A stretch of DNA of 64,000 bases, taken from the NCBI GenBank assembly GCA_903813345.2, contig CAIIXF020000001.1:30309915-30373914 (forward strand), written 5' to 3'. A program made the translations under genes and the position numbers. The notes under the pieces are model-generated. The model did no database searches. It worked only from the letters and a program-made list of their open reading frames with translations, and was not told where the DNA came from. The first letter of the stretch is position 1; each line of letters begins with the position of its first letter. Below, in pieces: positions 12,701-21,996 of this stretch. This DNA is from Owenia fusiformis (Eukaryota; Annelida; Polychaeta; Sabellida; Oweniidae).

Positions 12701-15700
12701 AATGTTGCAATACAAGTGATATCAATTTCAACCCTTGTGAGGATTCCTATTTGAAATTCAGAATTATCATTGTCACCGAGATAAAAAGATTTCAGTAAAC
12801 ATACACAAACAAACCCCTTCGTCCATGTTTGGCCCATAATATCAAAATATCACTGTTTTATCTGAATTCAATTGATATGTAATTTTAATCTACCTTGTGG
12901 CTGATCAGGAGGTTGGTGTTCTGGTTGCGTTTGAATATGCTCCCGTTCTATGTGATTGTTAAGAGAGACAAATGACAGGAAAAGTTTCTCGCACTTGTCA
13001 CAGTACAGTTGAGGTCTCTTTGTTGAGAGAATCTTTACTCCTGCAATGTATTGCTTAACATTAATACTATAGCTCATTCACATCATAAATCGTACCACAA
13101 TTTCCTCACACACTTTTTAAATGAGTGGCGTTCCCTAATAATGTAAGAAATTCACCTGGAAGAAACGTTGATGCCAGTTACAAAACTGTTAACTAGTATC
13201 AGTCGAGAATGATAATTAATATGACCTGTTATTTTGTTATGTATAAACTCTTTTTTGTGTGTGGTAAAGTTAATATATTTTTGTACATTGGTTTGATCAG
13301 GAAATAAATATATGGTTAAAATAAAAAGTATTTTTACGTTACATATCAAGATCAAAGAACAGCTAAAACATGTAAATGTAGATCTAAAAATGCATACCTT
13401 GATCAAATGAGCTCAGCTTCAGTTTCGAGATCAAATTGATAACTCTCACTATCTCACACTATCCACAAGTCATGTTTTACACATTTTTGTCATTTTAAGT
13501 TTGGAAAAACTGAAAGTATTTCTATTAAAAATGGTTACCTTTGGAACATCTCAACACCAATTCATCATGTCCTATATTATCATGCCTTTATTATTTACAT
13601 ACCTTTACACTTTGGAATGTGGTCTTCAAGGCGCCTCCTTCTAGAGAACACCTTACCACACTTTTCACACTTGAATGTCCCTAGATGCAGAGCCATGTGT
13701 TGTCTGTATTGGTCCAATCTACAACATGAATGAAAGTTTATGAAAGTTATGGATGATTTTTTTTGGAAGATGTTGCGAATCATGACTCATAAAATTCAAT
13801 AATCTGTAGGTTCCATTGTGCAATTCAATGTTAATCACGGTGGGTAATCCACAATATTTTCTCGTCACAGGACCTTGTTTGTTTTGAATTATGGCATAAA
13901 TTCAATTCAGCTTTAAATGTTTGATCTCTTGGCGATTATGGAGCTCTGACAGCGCAGTGTGAAACAGGATACTCCAGATTAAGTACACTTTTGAGAAATA
14001 TCCCATGAACCATGGGCTTTCAATTAGATCTAGTTGAAAGACCATGCATGAACCAAGGAAAATACACATCTTCTTTTTAACTTCTCAAATGTGTAGATAT
14101 AGTAGAACTCACTGTCTCAAGATGCTTCAAGGTTCTTATAAGGGAATATGACAATGTTTCAAAGCCACATTTATTTCCTTCTGATGAAAAGATGTAGTAA
14201 TTCACAAATAATCAACATAGTTCACAAGTAATTTATTATGTAAGTAGTAATCCACAAATACCCAACCATTCAGAATTTATTTTCCAGCGACACCTCAGAT
14301 GTGTTTATATCACATGTATACAGTGTATAATAAAGCAAAGTCATTGATTACTTTACCTTTTAAAGAATGTATTACAGTCCTCACAATAATATGCCTGCTT
14401 GTTACTATGTGTGTTCTTGATGTGTTCTTTCAAGTACCTGGATTGTTTGAAGCGTGATCCGCACACCTCACACGTATAATAACTCCCTGAAACCAGATGA
14501 AACATACTTAATGCTGCTATAAGTATTATACTCACATGGTGATTTCTATATAGCAGAGTCCATAATATATATCATCTCGAAATGAGACTTTTGACATCAA
14601 TATTGCAAATCTCAAAAACTGAGAAAATTGGGAAATGGCAATGATTGAGTATTTTATTTAAAATTGAAGGTCAAATCTCAGATTTGAGGTCAGATGTGAA
14701 CTCCTGAAAAATTCTACATGATTTTAAAAAAAGTTTGGTCAATTTGAAGCAAGTTGAAATCAGTTTTGAACAAAATACTGCAATTGGCCAGGTGCCAGCC
14801 GATGAATCAGAGCAAATGAGGCTTAGGCATTACCTGGCTTCCCTGCCCCAGTTTTCAACTCTTCAAGGTCTGGGTCTTGAATTGTGCCCTCATTAGTGCC
14901 AGTCGTAGCTTCCCCTTCTTCAACACTTTCTCCTTTACTTCCCCCTTCTTTCTTTTTGTCTACCCCTTCTTCCTCAATGTCTGCAACTGGTGTCCTTTCT
15001 TCCTCGTTACCATTTCCTTTTACCACTGGTTCTCCTGTGTTTGGAATTTTAACCTCTTGGGAATAGGCAGACACATTGATGATACTTGTTTTTTCCACAT
15101 CAGAATCATCATCTGCAAAAGTATGAATAATACAAACTTGATGTACATTATGAATTTAGATGATAGAGTGCACAATTTTTGGATAACCTTTTGACGTGAC
15201 TGTAATCTTGTTTATCGTATGATCTGTAAAATGAAACCCTCTGATTGGTCAGTTCTTGTACTGTACCAATCTGTATTGCTACTGAGATTGTCCCCGTTGA
15301 TCATCTTCATAGCAATACAGAAAATATTGGCATGGAGGCGGGGAAATCTCAGTAGCAATACAGAGAATACAGAATAATTATTAGGGATTATCTCATGAGT
15401 AAAACGTATTGGCCTAAGATCACACGATAAAAACGTTATTAAATGATTTGAAGTGCAATACAGGATATATTCTGTCTCGATAATTTCTTGAGCAGAATAT
15501 ATCCAGTATTGCACTTCAAATCATTCAATAACTTATTGTGTTGGGATTATCCTCAATCCTGAGTCAAATATAGTTTATTGCTCCCACAGCCTTATATATC
15601 TCAAACATTACAAGTTTGAAATTCAAGTTTGGGATGTAATAAATTTAATACTGTTCAGAACTGATATGTATTTTTGTATTTAACTTACCTTGCCCGACTT

Positions 15701-16906
15701 CAAAAATGTTATCACCATCTTCAGCCTGCAAAGTTTTGAGGTCCTCTTCCACCAATACAACTACAGGTATCTCATTAGCATTGTTATCTTCATCCATATT
15801 ACCACTTGTGTCATTATCCTGTACATTCTCATTATAGGTTTGATCATTTTGTTTGATTGAAACTTCAACAGTATTTTCATGCTGAATGTTATTGATTAAG
15901 ACTACATTATCAACTGTAGGTCTTTGTGCATTCAGAGTTTTAGTTTGGGGGTGAGATTCATGAGTATTTTTGGCACTATTGTCAGTCTCTGTAGTTCTAT
16001 CACTAGTACTTTTGTCTTCTGTAGCTTTCTTTGTTCTAAAATGTCTTTGCAAGTCCTCACCAACAATGTACATATTATCCCCTGAAAATTTTGAAGGTAA
16101 CTTCCTCTTCCTCTTTGGCCGACCTCCTGGAGTCACCTGAAATAATCAAACAATCATCAAACATTCATTATTAACATCCAAAAACAGTTCTTTATCTGAT
16201 TTTGGAAGTGAGGGTAATCAACACACATATAAAACTTTTTGTATGGTATGTAAATACTCCAATTTTAAATACTACAATAATATACGATACATGATATATA
16301 CAGGGTGTCCCGAAAGTATGCCCCCCCACCAGGCAAACATATACCAATGTCTCCATAGTATGTGTATACATGCATCATAAATACTTTTTACCACATATAT
16401 ATAAAATAAAATAAGCCTTCTCTAACCTCCACTTTATCAAAGGCAGCAGTAGGTTCTACAAACTCAGGATCATCATCCTCAATCTGTTCATTATCATCAA
16501 ATGTACTTTGAGCTGCCATCTTTTCTTGTTTCTCACAGAGTGCTATAACAGTTGGCATGCCAAGCAACTCTGCTGCTTGTTTAACTGTATCTATATCATC
16601 CTTATTCAATTTTGTGTCTCTGCCATAGACATAGTCTACTATAATTGACATTGTATTCATACTTATTCCTGTCCCTGAGAAATCAAGAATCCATGATGAT
16701 TTTGGGTCTACAATATGATCTGGGGGTAAGGATGCACATGTATCCATGACAAGGTCACTCAGTGCACAGAATAGCAGTCTATGTGCATGGAAGTCACTGC
16801 CATCTTGGAGATGAATCATTAAGTCACACATTATTCCATCCTCCTGCATTCTACTAAGTTTCTTCAACAAGGTACTAACAAGTTTCCCTCTTATTGCAGA
16901 ACCCAT
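6086..16906 (-). CDS. BTB/POZ domain C2H2 zinc-finger protein (paralogue 1), 13 coding exons
   Basis: This is a probable nuclear DNA-binding regulator. Coding exons in transcript order: 16906-16427, 16136-15689, 15112-14834, 14486-14357, 13718-13603, 13040-12894, 12631-12434, 11860-11762, 10635-10375, 9638-9552, 8638-8362, 7914-7664, 6756-6086. Every intron has GT/AG ends and matching phases, and the sum is 3444 nt, giving 1147 residues plus stop. The BTB domain occupies residues ~8-125. An AT-hook-like basic stretch (GGRPKRKRK, ~164-172) and acidic linkers follow to ~403. About 18 C2H2 or C2HC fingers run from ~404 to 998, several of them split by introns. An acidic tail ends at 1147. Finger linkers only partly match TGEKP. 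The gene at 30.65-36.43 kb is a tandem paralogue. The product resembles ZBTB proteins generally; I cannot assign an orthologue. Confidence 0.88.
7085..7160 (-). other. tRNA-like remnant (possible SINE head)
   Basis: The minus strand shows TAGCTCAGCAGTAGCGC, close to a tRNA D-arm/A-box, and about 30 nt later AGGTTCAGGC, which resembles a degraded B-box. The cloverleaf is not complete, so I treat it as a tRNA-derived remnant and not a tRNA gene. Confidence 0.3.
7261..7345 (+). repeat. CTGA microsatellite plus GGATGG/TTCGTTC tail
   Basis: A GACTGACTGACTGA run (about 7266-7305) is followed by a segment ending CTTCGTTCATGGGGATAATA. It resembles the tail of the 135 bp tandem repeat at 9300-9382, so both may be ends of one dispersed repeat family. 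It lies in an intron. Confidence 0.5.
7664..7914 (-). CDS. Zinc-finger exon: end of finger 13, fingers 14-15, start of 16, paralogue 1
   Basis: It contains the finger 13 helix (FGTAYYLKLHKKCH), the TFIIIA-like C-x4-C finger YKCDHPDCDKKY...HRITH, YNCKFCKRGF...HERVH, and FTCNMC, which continues in the last exon. Linkers such as HGTERPY and HTNERPF approach the TGEKP consensus. Confidence 0.88.
8362..8638 (-). CDS. Zinc-finger exon: fingers 10-12 and start of 13, paralogue 1
   Basis: It encodes CEICGKQI...HKKSH, YECKTCGKIF...HEKTH, a C-x4-C finger (YECSYEGCNMGF...HVAAVH) and FECDVCNK, which is completed by the next exon. Phase 1 in, phase 2 out. Confidence 0.88.
8730..9382 (+). repeat. 135-bp tandem repeat in an intron, with family tail
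   Basis: Units start near 8772, 8907, 9042 and about 9186, giving a 135 bp period (the last is longer). Each begins with the palindromic core GGCCATTTTTCAAAATGGCC or a variant and carries AAAGTGTCATTAGA and GAACAAAATCGCT. The block ends with GGATGGACAGACGGAGGCGT and TTCGTTCGATGGGATAA. That tail recurs inverted at 27479-27545. Confidence 0.8.
9552..9638 (-). CDS. Short Cys-containing exon without a clear finger, paralogue 1
   Basis: The 87 nt exon encodes about 29 residues containing DYCPCVSSESH and PSCSIHF. It has good acceptor and donor sites and phase 1 at both ends, so it could be included or skipped without changing the frame. It does not fit C2H2 spacing. It may be a decayed finger or a cassette exon. 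Confidence 0.6.
10375..10635 (-). CDS. Zinc-finger exon: fingers 7-9, paralogue 1
   Basis: Three complete C2H2 units: LTCQMCQVVF...HMRYH, RTCEDCGQLF...HRRLH and LKCTICEQCF...HLREQH. Phase 1 at both ends, 261 nt. Confidence 0.88.
11762..11860 (-). CDS. Zinc-finger exon: finger 6 (degenerate), paralogue 1
   Basis: A 99 nt exon encoding YECEKCGLYFDMSNALKYHH and then a Cys six residues on. The first three ligands are standard and the fourth is displaced or replaced by Cys, so zinc binding is uncertain. Phase 1 at both ends. Confidence 0.82.
12434..12631 (-). CDS. Zinc-finger exon: finger 5, paralogue 1
   Basis: This exon has no in-frame ATG, so I found it by reading between the splice sites (acceptor AG at 12632-12633, donor GT at 12433-12432). 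It encodes an acidic linker, then CSICNLIFGS...HMRSEH. Phase 1 at both ends, 198 nt. Confidence 0.85.
12894..13040 (-). CDS. Zinc-finger exon: finger 4, paralogue 1
   Basis: It contains LYCDKCEKLF...HIEREH followed by a Q/P-rich tail (QPEHQPPDQPQ). Phase 1 at both ends. Confidence 0.85.
13603..13718 (-). CDS. Zinc-finger exon: second half of finger 2 and finger 3, paralogue 1
   Basis: The exon begins in phase 2 with the helix and histidines of finger 2. Finger 3 (FKCEKCGKVF...HIPKC) has Cys in place of the last His, a C2HC form also seen in the equivalent finger of paralogue 2. Confidence 0.88.
14004..14053. mobile_element. 36-bp CATGGG micro-element with 7-bp duplication
   Basis: The element is 14011-14046. 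Its left half is CATGGGCTTTCAATTAGA and its right half ends TCTAGTTGAAAGACCATG. The flanking direct repeat CATGAAC is exact (14004-14010 and 14047-14053). Left and right halves are inverted copies of each other, so it consists of two termini with no interior. Confidence 0.85.
14357..14486 (-). CDS. Zinc-finger exon: finger 1 and first half of finger 2, paralogue 1
   Basis: It encodes YTCEVCGSRF...HIKNTH and then YYCEDCNTFFK, where the donor splits the finger in phase 2. The next exon (13718-13603) supplies LDQYRQHMALH. Paralogue 2 has its split at the same place and phase. Confidence 0.88.
14660..14775 (+). repeat. Monomer fragment of the AGGTCA-type repeat
   Basis: Contains GAAGGTCAAATCTCAGATTT, GAGGTCAGATGTGAACTCCTG and TTTGGTCAATTTGAAGCAAG, matching units of the satellite at 61.7-63.9 kb. 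It lies in the intron between exons 14486 and 14834 of the BTB-ZF gene. Confidence 0.7.
14834..15112 (-). CDS. Acidic linker exon, paralogue 1
   Basis: Phase 1 in and out, about 93 residues dominated by E, G and K (for example DIEEEGVDKKKEGG). No domain is recognised. It joins the AT-hook-like exon to the first zinc-finger exon. Confidence 0.78.
15268..15540. repeat. Two consecutive intronic hairpins
   Basis: Hairpin 1 pairs CTGTATTGCTACTGAGATT (from 15271) with its complement near 15340-15363. Hairpin 2 pairs 15435-15474 with 15492-15532 around ATTTGAAGTGCAATAC, with only a ~17 nt loop. Both lie in one 576 nt intron of the BTB-ZF gene. Either could be a foldback transposon remnant or form RNA structure. 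Confidence 0.6.
15689..16136 (-). CDS. Linker exon with AT-hook-like motif, paralogue 1
   Basis: Enters in phase 0 and leaves in phase 1. It begins VTPGGRPKRKRKLPSK, an AT-hook-like basic patch built around GRP that could contact the minor groove or act as a nuclear localisation signal. About 130 low-complexity residues rich in N, D, E and T follow. Paralogue 2 has no counterpart: its BTB exon joins directly to a finger exon. Confidence 0.82.
16297..16322 (+). repeat. ATACAGGGTGTCCCGAAAG repeat terminus
   Basis: This short phrase resembles a terminus found on many invertebrate mobile elements; a shorter relative (ATACAGGGTGATACAAA) occurs near 60672. No complete element is visible around it. 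Confidence 0.3.
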
Positions 16907-16914
16907 TTTCTTCT
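16427..16914 (-). CDS. BTB/POZ exon of paralogue 1 (start codon exon)
   Basis: The acceptor AG is at plus 16915-16916. The first ATG is at 16906-16904, just inside the exon. The 160-residue coding part contains the BTB signatures MCDLMIHLQDG, DFHAHRLLFCALS and VDYVYGR. The reading frame leaves in phase 0 at the donor GAG|GTTAGA, which has T instead of the usual purine at +3. BTB domains mediate dimerisation and co-repressor or cullin binding in this protein class; which applies here is unknown. Confidence 0.9.
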
Positions 16915-18446
16915 CTGAAAAATAATGAAAAACAGAAAACTCAAGTTCACATCATAGAAAATTGTTTTAGGTCTCTAAAATAAGACATATGCAACATGTT
17001 TCTGAGTGAGAATTTGACATCTGTCAATGAAAATTTGTTGGGACCATAGGAATAAAAATGTCAAAAATCATGTGATGTTCAGATGATTTATCTAAAAAAT
17101 GAAACAATTATGAGTCATCAATGATAGCTCAGCTAGGCTAAATTGTAAGTCTTAATAAACACAGACCGGCTCCCAAATTCTCATGTTAGGAGTCTCCCTC
17201 CAACTAAATAACAGAATGTCATACTGCCTGCCTCGATGCTTTCCTTGTGCATTTATCGATCAGTTGAATATGTCTTAGCAGGAGAAAATTTCTCAAAATT
17301 TTCGTTATAAACAAATTGTTAATTCAATTGTTGTTAAAGATTTTTCCGTTTCTCGAAAGTTAACGATTCGCGATGACGCCATGCTTTTTAAAGATTTGTT
17401 CGTTATCCATGACTGATTTTACAATAGGGTTAGAGGGCCTCGTAATATAACGATGTGGTATCTAAACAAATTATAGGTCATTAAACACATTTTATATGCT
17501 GATTAAACAAGATATTACTGCCTTTGTATAATATATAATACAAATATTCCGGCATTACTGCATTATTTGGCACGTTCAATGAGAATGTTTGATGCAAATC
17601 TTTCCAAAATAAGGATGAAACTCAAGGTTTGTAAATGGGCCGGGTGTTTGTTTCACACCACACCACGCCCTTATTCTTGCTCCTAAAATTATTTTACCTG
17701 TTTCACGAGCATATTTAATTTTATGTGTACACAAATGTACGAAGCTAGATTTACATTCAGATTTTGTGCGAAAATAACTGCACAGTGGTCATTGAGTAAA
17801 ACCAGAATAAAACAAAGCGGGTCACTAAGGAAATATCAAAAATAACCCACGTCATAACTAATTTGGTGCCAAATATAATGATTTGGTACAAGCTGAACGA
17901 GCCCGATAACGAGATGGTTCGAGAAATGGAATTTGCAGATTTCGTTTATCAAGTCGTTAATTTCACGATTCGCTATTAACGATTCGTTAATAACAAAACG
18001 TTTATATGCATCAATATCGATGAAAATAACCACTTCCCATTTATTTGTGCAGTCTGCCATTTTGTCGACGTGTGGGGTAATGTCGACATGAGAAATGGGG
18101 TAACATCGACACTTACTAATTAGAAGTAGAAATTGCGTTTTCCGTTTATGTTTGATTTCTTGAAAAATTAAAATCTCGCAAAATCTCAATCCATGCAAGA
18201 AAAAGAACTTGGCTTCCCCATAGATCAGAAATTAGAGCAAATAAACAACAAGGTGGCAAAGTTCCCCCTTATGTCCAAGTTACCCCAAAATAGTGTCAAC
18301 GTTATACTCCCTATATGCACATGTGTAAACCTTGTCGTGGGCAACACAATATGTCAGATAAGAAATACGGCCAAGAGACTAGGTTTAACAATGGGTTAAA
18401 GTACAAGACTCTAATCGCCCCTTAAAATACACATATCGCATGCTTA

Positions 18447-18486
18447 GTCTATTCATGGGCTTTCAACTTTCAGTCCATGGTCTATT
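18447..18486. mobile_element. 26-bp CATGGG micro-element with 7-bp duplication
   Basis: The element 18454-18479 starts CATGGGCTTTCAAC and ends CAGTCCATG. The exact direct repeat GTCTATT occupies 18447-18453 and 18480-18486. It is the same family as the elements at 14011, 22004, 38378 and 48000. Confidence 0.85.
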
Positions 18487-18641
18487 GAAAACCATACAGT
18501 GTAGTCAAACATAAGATAAACAAATCAAGCAATGGGCGATAATAGAGTAATCTAGACCTAACATTCTTATTCAACCGATTCCCTCACGAACAAACGGAAT
18601 ACTTTTTCAAATCAAAGGGAAATTTAAAGTGAAATACATAC

Positions 18642-18780
18642 CTGGACTGAATTTTGAGAGTTTATCGTCAATAATAACACTAATATGGTGAAACTTTATG
18701 AAAACATCCTCCGAATTTTCAAATCTATTTTAGGTAACACTCCACTAAATTAAACCGCTTCACTTGTTCACGCCTCATTC
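18642..18780 (-). other. Candidate 5' untranslated exon of paralogue 1
   Basis: A strong donor (CAGTCCAG|GTATGT) at plus 18642/18641 faces the BTB-exon acceptor at 16915-16916, implying a 1.7 kb 5'-UTR intron. The upstream boundary is arbitrary because no TATA box or initiator is obvious. A very short upstream ORF would precede the main start. Confidence 0.35.
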
Positions 18781-19122
18781 TCGAATCTACATCTACATCA
18801 ATAATCCGCAAAAGGCTAATAAGCCCATCTAAAGCAGATATATAACTTAACAGTGATAAAATTTGAATATAATACAATTTGAACCTTAACATTTAAAAAT
18901 AGATCTATGGTTTACAACTCATTTTAAAATGTACACTGACACACCCGGTGGTCGTACAAAATGGATGGAGGGGAAGATTAGGCGATTTCTGCAAGAAAAC
19001 TCAACAAATTTGGAAGATTTAATTATTCAAGAAAAAATTTACAACTGAATTGTCAAATGAATAGGTGCAGTGCATGGCAAAATATGTTAGGTCATCTAGT
19101 ATTTTTTTGAACTGATACCCTT

Positions 19123-19771
19123 CTAAGATATGTGATCTATTAGAAAAGGCGCATCATCACCAACGTGCAAAAGTCAATGTTTTTGCTATAAATCAGGCAA
19201 CAATGGTCTACACAACCTGTAATATTTAGGTATAAGGGACGTTATTATCACAATACTAATGACATTGCTCACTTTTTAAAGTTAGTTTCCATGCGTTATT
19301 CAAAAAATAATCAAAATAAATTAATATTGGATGGAGGGGGGGGGATCACGGGTATGTAAGACATGATAAGACATGCTACTTGAATTTATTCTTATGACTC
19401 CAAATTTTTCCATTTTTCATTCTCCAGAGATATAATATCCAGTTTCTTACTGGGGTACTGAGTTTAGTTTTTTCAAATACACGAGTTCTTGTGAATTTGT
19501 TCCATCGTAAAGACATATAAATCCCCCCCTCCATCCACTCCCCCCCCTCCATCCAATATTAATTTATTTCGATTATTTTTTGTATAACGCATGGAAACTA
19601 ACTTTAAAAAGTGAGCAATGTCATTAGTATTGTGATAATAATGTCCCTTATACCTATTTATTACTAGTTTATTACAGGTTGTGTAGACCATTGTTGCCCG
19701 ATTTATAGCAAAAACATTGACTTTTGCACATTAGTGATGATGCGCTATTTTTAATAGATCTCATATCTTAG
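19123..19771. mobile_element. Foldback element with ~225-bp inverted arms
   Basis: Arms 19123-19350 and about 19538-19771 are inverted copies starting CTAAGATATG and ending CATATCTTAG. They share AAAGTTAGTTTCCATGCGTTA and a CCATCC/GGATGG G-rich inner end. The spacer is ~190 bp. No clean target duplication is visible. The right arm directly abuts the LINE fragment that follows. Confidence 0.75.
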
Positions 19772-19774
19772 TAA

Positions 19775-20335
19775 TGGCTGCTAAGTTGTGAGTTCCTTTG
19801 TAGAAGAGGGAAAGTCTAGAAGCCTCCCAACGGGATTGTAGTGATTCCCACTGCAGGTGTTGGAGAGCTTGGGTGACACAGCCTGGTTCCCTAGAGTGAC
19901 ATTTGGTGACAAATCTGGCTGCTCTCCTTTGTACCTGTTCCAGCATGTTGATATCCTTCTGACGGTAAGGATCCCATGCTGCACTAGCATATTCTAGGTT
20001 TGGCCGTACTAGTGACTTGTATGATTGGGCTTTAATGTTCTCTGGGCACTGGTGGAGGTTGCGCCGGAGGAAGCCTAGTACCTTGTTAGATTACGATATT
20101 ACTGTTTGTATGTGTGTGGTCCAGTTTAGGTTGTTTGTGATTTCAATCCCTAGATACGGAATGTGGGTCACAGATTTTAATTCTTCTCCTAACATAGTGT
20201 ACTTGTGTGTGATGGGTGATTTACGTCTGTGAATACTCAGTACATAGCATTTTGAGGGATGGGATTTCATTTGCCATGTATTTGCCCAGGAGACCAGTTT
20301 GTCAAGGTCATCCTGTGGTGTCAATGCATCCTGTT
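19775..20335 (-). mobile_element. Reverse-transcriptase fragment of a non-LTR retrotransposon, decayed
   Basis: Minus-strand frames encode DLDKLVSWANTWQMKSHPSK and PYLGIEITNNLNW and, after frameshifts, EQVQRRAARFVT. These are the thumb-region motifs of Jockey/CR1-like LINE reverse transcriptases (WxxxWxMxFxxxKC; YLGxxI; QRRAARFV). The catalytic core and both ORF ends are missing. It is probably inactive. Confidence 0.8.
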
Positions 20336-20870
20336 GGTTCTAGTGTGAAAAAGTGACGACTGACTCTGTTGAATTGTGAATTTCGTAGTTACGACATCTT
20401 TCAACATCAGTTCAAGGGTTTGTTTGACACATGGGGCTCAGTATGTGTACCAAACGAATCGAAATAATTTCGACATTCTAATCTGGGAGCCAATCCTTGA
20501 CAGGTTGTTTAATTTTGTGGAGTGATACCTAAAGTTGGCAGCTGCAGAAATTCAAAATATTGACGAACACTTCAACAAGTATCATCGTATCTCGTGTTAG
20601 TAAGGACGATGAAGGCTTAGTCCAGGATACGTACGTGTTTTTTCCTAAATTTAAGTAAGATTTTGATGTGTAATTTTTGCTTGTCAATGAGTAAATCATC
20701 TGAATGAGCCATAAACCTCTATTATCGCCCATACGATGACCCCATAAATGTGATGGTTGGTTTCTTTTTGCACAATATACAGTGTTTACTCGAGTCTCTA
20801 GCCAATTCTTGGCTAGAAGTAATTTCATCTGGAATACTGTGAACTCCATTTGAAAAAGACTGGCCGGCCT

Positions 20871-21785
20871 TTATCCTGTGCCAGGACTACAGTCCTGGAC
20901 CGAGCTCAATCTTTTGCCTGTACGATAACAACTTGGGAGAATTATCTACGCCCCTTACACTTAAGGTGCTATGGAAGTTAACAGGAAATGACAAAACAGG
21001 AAGTGACAATTTTTTTGCATTTTTAGATATTTTTTGAATAAAGATAACAGAGTTATGGTTTGACCTCCAGTCAATTTAACTATTTCCACATATCATTTAC
21101 ATGACCAGGATCACAATGTGCATGGTCAAAATGACCCTAAACATGATGAAATAACCTTTTTAGCCCTTTGAAAGTGTGACTGAAAAAAAGCTAAAAGTAG
21201 GAGCGTAGGGATAGTCACTGAAGAGAATCTTTTGAATTTTTCAGAAAATGTGCCCAATATAATGCTCTAACTAGTACAATCTTTGAAATTTTAGAAAATT
21301 GTCTTAAACATAAATGGCGGTCATAAAAAGGAAAATAGATCGCTTTTCAAATCATTTTTTTCATTTTTTTTCTTTTTCTATGAATGATATCAAATTTTCA
21401 AAGATTGTATCATTTAGAGCAATATATTGGGCACATTTTCTGAAAAATTCAAAAGATTCTGTTCAGTGACCTTACCTACGCTCCTACTTTTAGCTTTTTT
21501 TCAGTCACACTTTCAAAGGGTTAAAAAGGTTATTTCATCATGTTTAGGGTCATTCTGACCATCCACATTGTGATCCTGGTCATGTAAATGATATGTGGAA
21601 ATAGTTAAATTGACTGGAGGTCAAACCAGAACTCTGTTATCTTTATTCAAAAAATATCTAAAAATGGAAAAAAATTGTCACTTCCTGTTTTGTCATTTCC
21701 TGTTAACTTCCATAGCACCTTAAGATACCTACTTCAATAGATTCCTTTGTATTTTAGCATTCTATTGTGTAGTTGATTTATAGAC
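20871..21785. mobile_element. Partial copy of the TTATCCCG element, interrupted by a TTAA element
   Basis: The sequences 20871-20964 and 21720-21785 together match the left arm of the complete element at 54574-55119 (shared TTTGCCTGTACGAT, CTTGGGAGAATTATCTACGC). The match is broken exactly at TTAA by the 755 bp element at 20965-21719. The right arm of this copy is missing. Confidence 0.75.
20965..21719. mobile_element. TTAA-targeted foldback transposon (non-autonomous)
   Basis: TTAA flanks both ends (20961-20964 and 21720-21723). The element starts GGTGCTATGGAAGTTAACAG and ends with the complement. Near-perfect inverted arms run ~20965-21290 and ~21390-21719 around a ~100 bp centre. The uninterrupted homologous site at about 54661 reads ACTTAAGATACC, confirming insertion with TTAA duplication. 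A TTAA target is known for piggyBac and also for Kolobok and Sola3, so I do not assign the superfamily. Confidence 0.85.
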
Positions 21786-21996
21786 GCCATGCCTTCTTTC
21801 GTTCACAGATTTAATAGCACTGACCCTTTCGTAACTTTGCGAACGACTTCTAATTATTGTATTTTGTGATGTTTTGTCATTTTTTAATCAGAGAAAGACT
21901 ATGAGCAACACATCAAATCATTATCATCTTATTTCTATTTCTTTCAATCTTTATCTTTATGCAACTTATCGTACAACTTTGATTTTATTAAAACAT

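Noticed and set aside
13152-13406. 84-residue minus-strand open frame in a BTB-ZF intron
   Set aside because: Flanking exons 13603 and 13040 join directly in matching phase without it, and its composition is that of AT-rich non-coding DNA.
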